DNA from: CAWAPD01 sp963783865 | GTDB lineage: Bacteria > Actinomycetota > Thermoleophilia > UBA2241 | Reading direction: 5' to 3' | Assembly: GCA_963783865.1 (NCBI GenBank) | Contig: CAWAPD010000001.1 | Coordinates: 868,001 to 932,000 of the forward strand | Length of the DNA: 64,000 nt | Part shown: piece after piece, positions 51,199 through 60,641 of the stretch | Position numbering within the stretch: the stretch's first letter is position 1 | How the letters are laid out: each line of letters opens with the position of its first letter | The notes under the pieces: model-generated | What the model was told of the DNA's origin: nothing | Database searches by the model: none | Seen by the model: only the letters and a program-made list of their open reading frames with translations | Translations under genes and position numbers: made by a program

Positions 51199-52389
<1,191 letters not shown>

Positions 52390-52453
52390 CGGCGCCCCCT
52401 CGTCCGTGGCTGCGCAACGGTAGGGAGCGACCGGGGGGCAACGCGCCCTGCGC

Positions 52454-52481
52454 TTATCAATCCGATACATGTGTGTATAGA
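52454..52481 (+). promoter_or_regulatory. argF promoter with overlapping palindrome
   Basis: TTATCA (52454-52459), 16-bp spacer, TATAGA (52476-52481). ATACA-TGTG-TGTAT (52465-52478) overlaps the -10; it is not a good match to the ArgR box, so the regulator is unknown. Confidence 0.45.
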
Positions 52482-52536
52482 ATGGAGCCGTCGCGGGTCG
52501 TGCCCGCGCGAGTGCGAGGCGGAAGGAGATGCAGCG

Positions 52537-53538
52537 TTGGCAATCGATCTGAGGAAGCGCCACTTCGTCAAGGAGCTCGACTTCACCCCCGAGGAGCTCC
52601 TCTACCTGATCGACCTCGCCGCCGAGCTCAAAGCGGCTTCGAAAGCCGGCAAGGAGACGCAGTACCTCGTCGGCAAGAAGATCGCCCTGATCTTCGAGAA
52701 GACCTCCACGCGGACCCGGTGCGCGTTCGAGGTCGCCGCCTACGACCAGGGCGCCCACGTCACGTATCTGGGCCCCGAAGGGTCGCAGATCGGCCACAAG
52801 GAGTCGATCAGGGACACCGCCCGCGTGCTCGGGCGCATGTACGACGCCATCGAGTACCGCGGCTTCGGCCAGAAGGTCGCCGAGGAGCTGGCGGCCAACG
52901 CCGGAGTCCCGGTCTACAACGGGCTCACGGACGAGTTCCACCCCACGCAGATGCTCGCCGACATGCTCACCATGAAAGAGCACTCGCCGAAGCCGCTGCA
53001 CGAGATCTCCTTCTGCTATCTCGGCGACGCCCGGTTCAACACCGGCAACTCACTCATGGTCACCGGCTGCCTGCTGGGAATGGACGTGCGGATCTGCGCG
53101 CCGGAGTCATTGTGGCCGGCCGCCGACCTCGTAGAGACGGCCCGGGGAGTCGCCGATCGGACGGGTGCGCGCCTCTCCCTCACGGCAGACATCGACGCGG
53201 GCGTGGCCGGCGTCGACTACGTGTGCACCGACGTCTGGGTCTCGATGGGCGAGGACAAGGGCGTCTGGGCGGAGCGTATCGCGCTGCTGCTGCCCTACCA
53301 GGTGAACATGGACGTCATCCGGCGGACGGACAACCCCGATGTGAAGTTCATGCACTGCCTGCCGGCGTTCCACGACCGCGACACGAAGGTCGGCGAGCAG
53401 ATCCACGAGGACCACGGTCTCGACGCGCTCGAGGTGACCGACGAGGTGTTCGAGTCGCCACACTCGATCGTCTTCGACGAGGCCGAGAACCGCATGCACA
53501 CCATCAAGGCCGTCATGGTGGCGACGCTCAGGGACTGA
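52537..53538 (+). CDS. argF: Ornithine carbamoyltransferase
   Basis: Anabolic or catabolic transcarbamylase of 333 residues making citrulline from ornithine and carbamoyl phosphate. Carbamoyl-phosphate motif STRTRC at about 58-63, TDEFHPTQMLAD near 134, and HCLPAFHD near 272; ornithine loop VSMGED. TTG 52537 start is supported by AAGGAG 8 bases upstream. The length and EHSPKPLHEISFCYLGDARFN segment are like longer OTCs of catabolic ArcB type, so argF versus arcB is open. Confidence 0.92.
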   Translation: MAIDLRKRHFVKELDFTPEELLYLIDLAAELKAASKAGKETQYLVGKKIALIFEKTSTRTRCAFEVAAYDQGAHVTYLGPEGSQIGHKESIRDTARVLGRMYDAIEYRGFGQKVAEELAANAGVPVYNGLTDEFHPTQMLADMLTMKEHSPKPLHEISFCYLGDARFNTGNSLMVTGCLLGMDVRICAPESLWPAADLVETARGVADRTGARLSLTADIDAGVAGVDYVCTDVWVSMGEDKGVWAERIALLLPYQVNMDVIRRTDNPDVKFMHCLPAFHDRDTKVGEQIHEDHGLDALEVTDEVFESPHSIVFDEAENRMHTIKAVMVATLRD

Positions 53539-53545
53539 GCGTCGC
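53521..53545 (+). terminator. Stop-codon hairpin at the end of argF
   Basis: GCGACGCTCA (53521-53530), loop GGGAC, TGAGCGTCGC (53536-53545); the argF TGA opens the right arm. A second hairpin follows 15 bp on. Confidence 0.55.
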
Positions 53546-53560
53546 GGCATCACCGTGCGA

Positions 53561-53591
53561 AGGGGGCGGCGCGCAGGACGCGCCGCCCCCT
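53561..53591. terminator. Terminator between argF and the convergent O-methyltransferase
   Basis: AGGGGGCGGCGCG (53561-53573), loop CAGGA, exact complement (53579-53591). Usable from both sides. Confidence 0.7.
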
Positions 53592-53604
53592 CCGTCGTCC
53601 CGGG

Positions 53605-54198
53605 TCAGCCGAACCTGACGGCCACGAGCTCGCCGCAGCCGATCGGCACCACCTGGCCCGAGAGCTGTGGGTGCGCGAGCGCCGCGGCGCGAAAGGCTTC
53701 GAGGTCGGCGGCGTGCGACAGCAGGTTGTCGGCCACCAGCAGGCCTCCCGGCCGCAAGGCGGCGACGATGGGCTCGAGCAGCTCGAGGTAGAGCTTCTTC
53801 TCGACGTCGAGGAAGACCAGGTCCGCGGTCCAGGCGTAGCCGACGAGTCCTTGGGCCGCGTCCTGGTGGCGGAGCTCCACCAGGTCGTCGACCCCGGCGT
53901 CTGCGAAGGTGGTCGCGGCCAGAGCGATCTTGCGGTCGTCGACCTCGAAGGTGACGATCCGGCCGCCGGTGCGCCGCGCCGCCTCGGCCAGCCATAGCGT
54001 GGAGTAGCCGCCCGACGTGCCGAGCTCGACGATCGTGCGGGCGCCGATCGCTACCACGAGCGTCTGTAGGAAGCGGCCGACCTCGGGGCCGACGGAGCGC
54101 AGACGCAGCTCCTGCGGGGTGCCGTCCTTGCGATCGGCCGCGTCGAGAGCCTCCAGGCGGCGCATCGCGGCTGCTATCCGGGGCGTGGCCAGGTCCAC
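53605..54198 (-). CDS. O-methyltransferase (catechol-OMT-like family)
   Basis: SAM-dependent O-methyltransferase of 197 residues. ARTIVELGTSGGYSTLWLAEA is motif I, IVTFEVDDRKIALAATTF motif II, and VFLDVEKKLYLELLEPI the metal-binding region (Asp-x-Glu-Lys-Lys-x-Tyr; common members read DADKxxY). ALRPGGLLVADNLLSH closes the core. Probably Mg-dependent, substrate unknown. GTG 54198 with AAAGGACG upstream. A short open frame and a T-run terminator lie before it on the same strand. Confidence 0.9.
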   Translation of the reverse strand: MDLATPRIAAAMRRLEALDAADRKDGTPQELRLRSVGPEVGRFLQTLVVAIGARTIVELGTSGGYSTLWLAEAARRTGGRIVTFEVDDRKIALAATTFADAGVDDLVELRHQDAAQGLVGYAWTADLVFLDVEKKLYLELLEPIVAALRPGGLLVADNLLSHAADLEAFRAAALAHPQLSGQVVPIGCGELVAVRFG

Positions 54199-54250
54199 GG
54201 GCGTCCTTTCACGAGTCGGGTCGACGGTAGTCTGACACAGAGCGCGAAAA

Positions 54251-54281
54251 AGGGGGCGGCGTGCAGGGCACGCCGCCCCCT
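54251..54281 (-). terminator. T-run terminator upstream of the O-methyltransferase gene
   Basis: On the minus strand the stem AGGGGGCGGCGTGC / GCACGCCGCCCCCT (14 bp, loop 3) is followed by TTTTTCGC. It ends a short transcript before the O-methyltransferase ATG/GTG region, so it may be an attenuator. Confidence 0.7.
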
Positions 54282-54329
54282 CCAAGCTGCGGGGACCGGT
54301 TCGTCCGCCGGCAGCCTACGCTGCGCGAA

Positions 54330-54374
54330 TCAGCAGACGATAGCCTTGCCCCGCGCCTGTCTACCTAAGTGCAT
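54330..54374 (-). CDS. Possible 14-residue leader peptide
   Basis: ATG at 54374, sequence MHLGRQARGKAIVC, stop TGA. AAGGAGGTG precedes the ATG by 4 bases, a near-perfect ribosome site. It sits between a promoter (54467-54439) and a T-run terminator (54281-54251), ahead of the O-methyltransferase gene. This is the geometry of an attenuator or a tiny stand-alone gene. Terminal Cys and several Arg/Lys are notable. Confidence 0.45.
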   Translation of the reverse strand: MHLGRQARGKAIVC

Positions 54375-54438
54375 ACGGCACCTCCTTGGCTCGCCTGCGG
54401 TACGCCGGACGGGGATCGCACCGCGTCCGGTACTGTTG

Positions 54439-54467
54439 AGACTAGGCTGGCTGGCGGGCGCTGGCAA
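54439..54467 (-). promoter_or_regulatory. Promoter of the leader-peptide transcript
   Basis: Minus strand: TTGCCA (54467-54462), 17-bp spacer, TAGTCT (54444-54439). Transcription would begin near 54432, about 58 bases before the 14-codon ORF. Confidence 0.5.
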
Positions 54468-54527
54468 GCGTGCCGATACCATGAGGCGGGAACAAGCCGG
54501 GCAGGAACCCGCACGAAAGGACACAAC

Positions 54528-55385
54528 GTGCCTGACGACGACGTGACCACTCCCCAGCACGACCTGCAGCTCGGGGGCATGGCGCTGCGCGACGGCGTGA
54601 TGCTGCAGAGCCCGGCGCACTGGTCGGCGGCGGTCCGGCTGCCCGACGGCTCGATCAAGGTGCGCTCGGGCCGCAAGACGAAGCTGCCGGGCCGCGACGC
54701 GATCGCCGGCGTGCCGGTGGCGCGCGGGCTGCTGCGCCTCGCCGAGAACCTCTCCGTGCTGGCGCCGGTGCGCCGCGAGCTCGGCACGCCGGTGCTGCCG
54801 CAGGAGGACCCGCGTCTGCTCGGCGCCACGCTGGCCAGCGCCACCGGCACCATGTTGCTGCGCCGCTTCGGCCGGCGGGCGCCGCTGACGCGCGAGCTCG
54901 CGATCGCGGCGATGTCGTTCGCGCCGGTGCTGCTCGCCCTGCGCGGGAGCGAGCTCGCGCGCTTCCACGGCGCCGAGCACAAGAGCGTGGCCGCGTTCGA
55001 GAGCGGCCAGGACCCGCACTCCGCCGACAAGGTGCACGACCGTTGCGGCTCGAACCTCGTCGGACCGATCATCCTCACCAACCTGGCAGGCGGCCTGGCG
55101 CTGCGCGGCGTCAAGCGGGAACGCGATCCGCTCTCGACGCTCGTCATGGGGATGGTCACGCTGGGTTCGGCGGTCGAGATCTTCGCCTGGATGGCGCGGC
55201 ACCGCGACCACCCGATGGCGCGCCTGCTGCGCCAGCCCGGCGTGCGCATGCAGCAGTTCTTCACGACCCGCGAGCCCGACGAGGGTCAACTCGACGTCGC
55301 CCAGGCGGCGCTGCAGGAGCTGCTGCGCCTCGAGGGCGTCGAGTCGGACGCCGAGCTGCAAGCCGACCCGGCGCCGGCGCTCTAG
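54528..55385 (+). CDS. DUF1385 (YqhQ-like) membrane protein
   Basis: Protein of 285 residues of the YqhQ family, predicted metal-dependent membrane proteins. Starts LGGMALRDGVMLQSPAHWSAAVRLPDG, and has the hallmark ARFHGAEHKSVAAFESGQDP, followed by VHDRCGSNLVG and LGSAVEIFAWMARHRDHPMARLLRQPGVRMQQFFTTREPDEGQLDVA. GTG 54528; ATG candidates further upstream lie in the leader. Function unknown, but the family is widespread in Gram-positives, often near rpmE or prfA, which are not seen here. Confidence 0.88.
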   Translation: MPDDDVTTPQHDLQLGGMALRDGVMLQSPAHWSAAVRLPDGSIKVRSGRKTKLPGRDAIAGVPVARGLLRLAENLSVLAPVRRELGTPVLPQEDPRLLGATLASATGTMLLRRFGRRAPLTRELAIAAMSFAPVLLALRGSELARFHGAEHKSVAAFESGQDPHSADKVHDRCGSNLVGPIILTNLAGGLALRGVKRERDPLSTLVMGMVTLGSAVEIFAWMARHRDHPMARLLRQPGVRMQQFFTTREPDEGQLDVAQAALQELLRLEGVESDAELQADPAPAL

Positions 55386-55396
55386 GCGCCGGCGCC
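55370..55396 (+). terminator. Hairpin at the DUF1385 stop
   Basis: GGCGCCGGCGC (55370-55380), loop TCTAG, GCGCCGGCGCC (55386-55396). TAG stop (55383-55385) is in the loop. Confidence 0.5.
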
Positions 55397-55405
55397 GCTC
55401 CCGCG

Positions 55406-56371
55406 TCAGGCCGCGCGGGTCCTCGTGCCGAGGACCCGCGCGGCCTCGGTCTGACCGCTCAGCACGAGCGCCAGTCCCTCGGTGAAGACCTTGGCCTGCA
55501 TCGCGGCGTCCACCGCGTGGTCGGGGTTGATCTCGGTGACCACGAGGCCGGTGAACCCCGGCTGGCGGGCCAGCTCGCCCACGACGGCGAAGGCGTCGGT
55601 CAGCAGCAGGCCGTCGTTGCGTCGGTAGGGGTTGTCCGAGAACGGGAAGTCGACGTAGTCGACCACGTCCAGATCGAAGTGGACGACGAAGCGGTCGACG
55701 CGCCCCAACAGTGCGGCCGTCGCTCGCCGGGCGGCGGCGCCCGGGTCGGCCCGCACCTCGCCGGCCGATATCACGCGCAGCCCGCGGCGCTCGATCGTCT
55801 GCCGCTCGAACCTGGTGAGCTCGCTGCCGACCGTGCCCACGAAGATGATGTCCTGGTCGGCGAGCAAGGGGAACCGCGGCCCGATCTCGCTGAGCTCGTT
55901 CACCGCCGAGGGCTCGCCGAGCAGGTGGGCGACGCCCATCCAGTCGAGGGCGCCCTGCCGCGTGCTCGCGGGGGTGTTCAGGTCGGTGTGGGCGTCGAGG
56001 TAGACGACGCCGACTCGTTCGGCGCGGCGCGCCACGCCGGCGACGACGCCGACCAGGATGGTGCAGTCGCCGCCGATCACCAGGGCGGTCTCGTCGTCGT
56101 CGAGGCCGCCGATGCGGGCCGCGACCTCGTGCGCGACGGCCGCCGCGCGCGCCGCCGTCTGGAGCATCCGGGCGTCGCGCTCGACGGCGGCCGGCTCGAC
56201 GGCGAGGTCGCCGAGGTCGTCGACCTCGAGGCCCTCCGCCAGGAGTCGTTCCGCGAGCCCGGCGCCGCGCAGCAGCTTCGGCGCCTTCTCCTGGCCGGGG
56301 GAGTGCGCTCCGGCGGCGCTGGGGACCCCGAGCAGGGCGATGGTCGGAGCGGTGATCGTGAGATCTGACAT
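55406..56371 (-). CDS. Arginase/agmatinase-family enzyme
   Basis: Ureohydrolase-fold enzyme of 321 residues. Manganese-binding motifs: ALVIGGDCTILVG (usually GGDH), VVYLDAHTDLN, and VVHFDLDVVD. In arginase the first motif supplies His; here the residue is Cys, as I recall seen in a subset of bacterial arginase-family proteins. The substrate could be arginine, agmatine, formiminoglutamate or another guanidino compound. ATG 56371 with GAGGAGGC upstream. It lies 3.8 kb from argF, so urea/ornithine metabolism is possible. Confidence 0.82.
   Translation of the reverse strand: MSDLTITAPTIALLGVPSAAGAHSPGQEKAPKLLRGAGLAERLLAEGLEVDDLGDLAVEPAAVERDARMLQTAARAAAVAHEVAARIGGLDDDETALVIGGDCTILVGVVAGVARRAERVGVVYLDAHTDLNTPASTRQGALDWMGVAHLLGEPSAVNELSEIGPRFPLLADQDIIFVGTVGSELTRFERQTIERRGLRVISAGEVRADPGAAARRATAALLGRVDRFVVHFDLDVVDYVDFPFSDNPYRRNDGLLLTDAFAVVGELARQPGFTGLVVTEINPDHAVDAAMQAKVFTEGLALVLSGQTEAARVLGTRTRAA
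55410..55444 (-). terminator. 16-bp hairpin inside the last codons of the arginase-family gene
   Basis: GCCGCGCGGGTCCTCG (55410-55425), loop TGC, exact complement (55429-55444). It begins 2 bp before the stop codon on the coding strand. Confidence 0.55.
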
Positions 56372-56439
56372 GGAGTGCCTCCTCGCCGAGCCGATGAGCA
56401 TGTGTGCCCCCCGGCGAGGCGAACGTCACCGCTGGTGTG

Positions 56440-56922
56440 TCAGTCGCGCTCGGCCTCGCGCTCGGCAAGCCGTACGGCGCGCCGCGCCTCGGCCTGCTGC
56501 CGGCGGCGCTTCTCCAACTTGCTCTCGACGATCAGCCGCGGCACCCGGGTGGGCTTGCCGTCGTCGTCGAGGGCGACGAAGACGAGGTAGGCGGAGTTGG
56601 TGTGCAACCAGGCGCCGGTGGCGAGATCCTCGGCCTCGACGCGGACGCCGATCTCCATCGACGTCCGGCCGGCCCAGTTGACGCTCGCCCTGAGCACGAC
56701 CAGGTTGCCGATCTGCACGGGGTGGTGGAACGAGGTGCGGTCGATGCCGGCGGTGACGACGCGGGTGCGCGCGAAGCGGTAGGCGCAGGTGCCGGCGGCC
56801 TCGTCGATCAGCTTGAGGATGACGCCGCCGTGGATCACACCCATGTAGTTGGCGTCCGCCGGCTGCATGAGCGACGACAGCTCGACCGGCGTGTCGGCGG
56901 CGCGGACCGCCTCGGTGGCCAC
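56440..56922 (-). CDS. Acyl-CoA thioesterase, hotdog fold
   Basis: Thioesterase of 160 residues: MQPADANYMGVIHGGVILKLIDEAAG contains the hotdog catalytic Asp/Asn region (ANYMGVIHGG), RFARTRVVTAGIDRTSFHHPVQIGNLVVLRASV and SAYLVFVALDDDGKPTRVP follow. The YciA/BFIT type. The C-terminal 30 residues are charged (KLEKRRRQQAEARR). Starts 1 bp from the preceding small gene's stop, likely co-transcribed with it. Confidence 0.9.
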   Translation of the reverse strand: MATEAVRAADTPVELSSLMQPADANYMGVIHGGVILKLIDEAAGTCAYRFARTRVVTAGIDRTSFHHPVQIGNLVVLRASVNWAGRTSMEIGVRVEAEDLATGAWLHTNSAYLVFVALDDDGKPTRVPRLIVESKLEKRRRQQAEARRAVRLAEREAERD

Positions 56923-56923
56923 G

Positions 56924-57118
56924 TCAGACGCCGAGGTCGCCCGGACGGCGGCGGCGGCGGTCGCGGATCTCGCGACCGCCGCCGCCCGACCTGTCGGTGC
57001 GACGTTCGCCCTTGCGGCGATCCATGATCACCGTGACGTTGGGGTTGTCCTTGTAGTGCTCGACGAGCCGCTTGTAGACGTCTTCGCCGAGCTCGGGGGG
57101 GACCACAGAGTAGATCAC
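56924..57118 (-). CDS. Small protein with DRR-rich tail
   Basis: Protein of 64 residues. The first half (MIYSVVPPELGEDVYKRLVEHY) is a compact alpha/beta unit ending NPNVTVIMDRRKGERR; the rest is basic and repetitive (REIRDRRRRRPGD). I recall similar VIxDRRxxERR proteins in actinobacterial genomes, all uncharacterised. ATG start with GAGGAGCGG upstream. Confidence 0.65.
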   Translation of the reverse strand: MIYSVVPPELGEDVYKRLVEHYKDNPNVTVIMDRRKGERRTDRSGGGGREIRDRRRRRPGDLGV

Positions 57119-57159
57119 CGCTCCTCCTTCACCTAGGCGGACTCTAGCAAAGCCGGAGC

Positions 57160-57191
57160 CGGCATGTCACTGGCCCGGCACGTCACTGGCC
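57160..57191. repeat. Tandem 16-bp direct repeat
   Basis: CGGCATGTCACTGGCC at 57160-57175 and CGGCACGTCACTGGCC at 57176-57191, one mismatch, no gap. It is in the 408-bp space (57119-57526) before the GAF genes. The space also holds a CGGGCCCGG/CCGGGCCCG hairpin (about 57217-57267), two overlapping short open frames (57205-57288 and 57285-57365) and TACAAT at 57407-57412, a possible -10. Confidence 0.7.
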
Positions 57192-57284
57192 GTCGACAGA
57201 GGCCATGACGAAGATCGGGCCCGGTTCCTGCGGCCGCCTGATGGCGATCCGCGAGACCCGGGCCCGTCTTGAAGGGGGTATGTC

Positions 57285-57365
57285 ATGAGTATCGGCAGCG
57301 CCCCTGGCGGACTTGACTTCTCGCGTCCGCAGCGCACGCGGCACCTCTCGCGGCGGACCTGGTGA
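57285..57365 (+). CDS. Possible 26-residue peptide, overlapping an upstream 27-residue frame
   Basis: ATG 57285 (MSIGSAPGGLDFSRP...), with GGGGG 6 bases upstream. It overlaps by ATGA the end of another frame, 57205-57288 (MTKIGPGSCGRLMAIRETRA...). Translational-coupling geometry is seen, but chance is possible in GC-rich DNA. No homologue recognised. Confidence 0.25.
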   Translation: MSIGSAPGGLDFSRPQRTRHLSRRTW

Positions 57366-57526
57366 CTGCGGCGCCGCTCCGCCCGTGCGCTCGCGCGGGG
57401 GTCTGCTACAATCCCCGCAGATCGGGGGGTCCCCGGCGGCCGGGCGCGCGATGTCTGCGGCTGGACCGCGGGAGGCCGTGGTATCGGCGGGCCGGCGCCG
57501 TGATCGTCGGGGCAGGGAGTGACGCG

Positions 57527-59053
57527 ATGGCCAAGCGCAGCGAGCCGATCCCCGTCGACGCCGTCCTCGAGGTCGGCGGCGCGCTCAGTTCCAGCGCCGA
57601 CCTCGACGAGGCCCTCGCCAACGTGGTCCAGGCGATCGGCCGCGTCATGGACGTGTCGTACGTCGACATCTGGACCTATGCGCGCGAACGCGGCTCCGTG
57701 ACTCATTCGGCCTTCTGGAGCGCGAGCGACGAGCTTGAGCCCCGCGACCCCGCCTGCGGCGACAGCTCCCTGGGTCTCGACTCGTGGCCGAGCTTCCCGG
57801 CGGTGATCGAGGGCCGCGAGGTCGTCGTGAGCCAGGTCGACGACCCTGAGCTGGCGTCCGAGGCCCGCGGCTGCATGGAGGGCCGCGGCTACAAGACGAT
57901 GGTCGACGCGCCCCTGCTGGTGGGCGACGAGGTGGTTGGCATCCTCGGCCTCGCCGAGACGCGCGCGAAGCGCGACGTCGGCGAGGCCGACCGGAAGCTG
58001 CTGGCCGCCCTCTGCCGGTTCGCCGCCGCCGGCGTGCACAGCGCCGGCTTGTTCCACCACAAGGAGGACCGTGAAGGGCGGCTGCTGGCTCTGCTCAAGA
58101 CCAGCCGCTCGATGGCCGCCGCCATGAGCGCCCAGGAGACGATCCAGGGCATGCGGGCCGAGATCGCGACCATGCTCGCCGGCGTCACGGGGGTCGAGGT
58201 CCACCTGCGCGCCGACGCCGGCGGCTTCGAGCGTTTCCTGCCGCCCCCGCCGGCGCGCAAGCCGTCGAGCGACGACGAGCCGCCGCCGGCCGACCCGATC
58301 CTCGACAAGGCGCTCGTGGCCAAACGGCCGACGCAGGCGAGGATCAGCGGCGGGCGCACGCGCATCGTCCTGCCGGTCGTGTTCAAGGACGAGGTGACCG
58401 GCTACATCGACCTCAAGGGCCGCCTCGCCCAGGCGGTCTCGGGCGACGAGGTGAAGTTCCTGCAGACGCTGGCCAACCAGGCTGCGGTGGCGCTCGAGAA
58501 CGCGCGCCTCGCGCGCACCGTCGAGCGCCAGTCGGCGGTCGACGTGGTCACCGGCCTGCACAGCCGCTGGTACTTCTTCGAGCGCCTCTACTCCGAGGTG
58601 GCGCGGTCCTATCGCTACAAGGAGCCGCTGGGCCTTGTGCTGATCGAGGTCGACGGCCTCGAGCGGTTCCGCGACGTCCGCGGCGACAAGGACGCCGACG
58701 ACGCCCTGCGCGCGATCGCCCGCATCTTCGGCAACATGATGCGCCGCAAGGTCGACATCGTCTGCCGGTACGACCGCGACCAGTTCGCGGTGCTGATGCC
58801 GCACACCCGCGGGTCGAGTCCGGGAGCCGCGCTGGCGGCCGAGCGCCTGCGTGCGACCGTCGAGGCCACAGAGTTCCGCAACGAGGAGCATGACATCCTC
58901 GGCCGCTTCACCCTGAGCGTGGGGGTTGGGGGTTATCCCCATCATGCCGATGATGGTGACGAGCTGATCGAGGTGACCGAGAAGGCCCTGGCGATCGCCC
59001 GTTCCGACGGCAACCGCGTGAAGCTCTACGCACCCTACGCGCCGGCCCAGTAG
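57527..59053 (+). CDS. GAF-domain protein with degenerate GGDEF domain (first of three)
   Basis: Signalling protein of 508 residues: a GAF domain (about 10-170), a second GAF-like domain (about 190-330, interrupted by a Pro-rich linker PPPPARKP), and a GGDEF-like domain. VVTGLHSRWYFFERLYSE is the domain start, but the signature is replaced by YDRDQFAVLM, and the metal-binding lead reads LIEVDGLERF. Diguanylate cyclase activity is therefore unlikely; a binding or regulatory role is suggested. No transmembrane segment. ATG 57527. 43 bp before the second copy. Confidence 0.87.
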   Translation: MAKRSEPIPVDAVLEVGGALSSSADLDEALANVVQAIGRVMDVSYVDIWTYARERGSVTHSAFWSASDELEPRDPACGDSSLGLDSWPSFPAVIEGREVVVSQVDDPELASEARGCMEGRGYKTMVDAPLLVGDEVVGILGLAETRAKRDVGEADRKLLAALCRFAAAGVHSAGLFHHKEDREGRLLALLKTSRSMAAAMSAQETIQGMRAEIATMLAGVTGVEVHLRADAGGFERFLPPPPARKPSSDDEPPPADPILDKALVAKRPTQARISGGRTRIVLPVVFKDEVTGYIDLKGRLAQAVSGDEVKFLQTLANQAAVALENARLARTVERQSAVDVVTGLHSRWYFFERLYSEVARSYRYKEPLGLVLIEVDGLERFRDVRGDKDADDALRAIARIFGNMMRRKVDIVCRYDRDQFAVLMPHTRGSSPGAALAAERLRATVEATEFRNEEHDILGRFTLSVGVGGYPHHADDGDELIEVTEKALAIARSDGNRVKLYAPYAPAQ

Positions 59054-59096
59054 CCCTGCCGGCGACGCGCACGGACGGCTGGGCCCCGGAGGCGGA

Positions 59097-60641
59097 GTGA
59101 CGCACGACGACGGCCATCTGACGCGAGCGATCATCGAGGCGGGGGCGGCGCTCGTCGGCGCCCATCCCCTCGACGACGCGCTGGCGAGCGCCGCCGGCGT
59201 CATCGGCATCGCCTTCGGCGTGTCCGTGGTCGAGCTGTGGACGGCTTCATCCGACGGCGAGACGCTCACGTTGCGCGCCCGCTGGGCGCGAGGCAAGGCG
59301 GGCGGAGGCGTGCCCGGCGACGGGGGCGGCGCGGTGGCGGCGGCCGCGGAGCGGCCGCTGCTGCGCGCCGCCCTCGTCGCCCGGCACGCGATCACCTGCG
59401 ACGCCGCCGACGAGGAGCTGGCGCGCGATGTGGCGGCGTCCCTGCGGGCCGCCGCCCACACCTCGCGGATCGACGTGCCGCTCGTCGACGGCGACGCGGC
59501 GCTGGGCGTGCTGGTCGTGGCCGAGACGCGGGGTTCGCGGGACTTCACGCCGCCCGAGCGCGGCGCGCTCACCCATCTCGGCCAGCTGGCCGCGGCGGCC
59601 GTCCGCGACGCCTCCTTGCTGCGGACCAATCAGGAGCACCAGCGACACCTGCGGACGCTGATCGCCTCGAGCCGCGTGACGGCGGCGTCGCTCGATGTCG
59701 ACCGAACCATCGAGCACGTGCGGGGCGACATCGCCCGGGTGGTCGGTGAGGCCTGCCCCGTCGCGATGTACCTGCGTGCCAGCGACGGCGGCTGGCGGCC
59801 CTGGACCGGCGAGCGGGCGGACGGGGACGGCGCACCGGCCCGGCGCGACGCCCCTGCGTCGCCACCGGCCGGTGCGCCGTCCCCCGACCCGCTCGCCGAG
59901 CAGGCCCTCGAGCGCCGCCGTCCTCTCATGGCCCGGGTCGGCGGCGACCGTCTGCGGATCGTCGTGCCGCTGGTCGTGCGCGACGACACCGTCGGGTACG
60001 TCGCCGTCGGTCCGCTGACGCGCCATCCCGACCGGCAGGAGATCGGCGTGCTGCAGGTGCTGGCCAACAACGCCGCCATGGTGGTGGAGGCGACGCGCCT
60101 CGATCGGGCGGCCGAGCGCCAGACCGCGACCGACACGGCCACCGGGCTCTACAACCGCTGGTACTTCTACGAACGCCTCTACTCCGAGGCGGCGCGGGCC
60201 TACCGCTACAAGCAGCCGCTGTCCCTGATCCTCACCGAGGTCGACGCCCACGACCGGTTCGTGCAGGCGCGCGGCGCGACGGACGGCAACGCCGTGCTGC
60301 GGGGCGTCTCGCGGCTGATGCTGAAGAGCCTGCGCAACAGGGTCGACGTGCCCTGCCGTCTCGGCGGTCCCCTGTTCGGCATCTTGCTGCCCAACACGAA
60401 GTGTGGGAGCCCCGGCGCCGGGCTCGTGGCCGAGCGCCTGCGCGCCACGGTCGAGAAGACCGAGCTGCGCAACGAGGACCACGAGCTGCTGGGCACGTTC
60501 ACGCTCACCCTGGGAGTGGCGGCCTACCCGCTCCACGCCGAGGATGCCGACGACCTGGCGGAGGCCGCCGAGGAGGCCCTCGCCGCCGCCCGCGAGGCCG
60601 GCGGAAACAGGACCAAGCTGTACGCGTCGCGAAAGACCTAG
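59097..60641 (+). CDS. GAF-domain protein with degenerate GGDEF domain (second of three)
   Basis: Paralogue of the preceding protein, 514 residues, with two GAF-like halves (about 15-170 and 190-335, separated by a Pro/Ala linker) and a GGDEF-like domain starting TDTATGLYNRWYFYERLYSEAARAYRYKQPLSLIL. The signature motif reads RLGGPLFGIL; the acidic residues needed for catalysis are missing. GTG start. Together with its neighbours it looks like a duplicated set specialised to sense small molecules or redox and interact with a functional cyclase. Confidence 0.87.
   Translation: MTHDDGHLTRAIIEAGAALVGAHPLDDALASAAGVIGIAFGVSVVELWTASSDGETLTLRARWARGKAGGGVPGDGGGAVAAAAERPLLRAALVARHAITCDAADEELARDVAASLRAAAHTSRIDVPLVDGDAALGVLVVAETRGSRDFTPPERGALTHLGQLAAAAVRDASLLRTNQEHQRHLRTLIASSRVTAASLDVDRTIEHVRGDIARVVGEACPVAMYLRASDGGWRPWTGERADGDGAPARRDAPASPPAGAPSPDPLAEQALERRRPLMARVGGDRLRIVVPLVVRDDTVGYVAVGPLTRHPDRQEIGVLQVLANNAAMVVEATRLDRAAERQTATDTATGLYNRWYFYERLYSEAARAYRYKQPLSLILTEVDAHDRFVQARGATDGNAVLRGVSRLMLKSLRNRVDVPCRLGGPLFGILLPNTKCGSPGAGLVAERLRATVEKTELRNEDHELLGTFTLTLGVAAYPLHAEDADDLAEAAEEALAAAREAGGNRTKLYASRKT

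Noticed and set aside
57119..57526. Cyclic-di-GMP riboswitch before the GAF/GGDEF genes
   Set aside because: I looked for the GEMM pattern (GGUCACGCACAGGGCAAACC-type helix) and do not see it; the hairpins there are simple GC stems.
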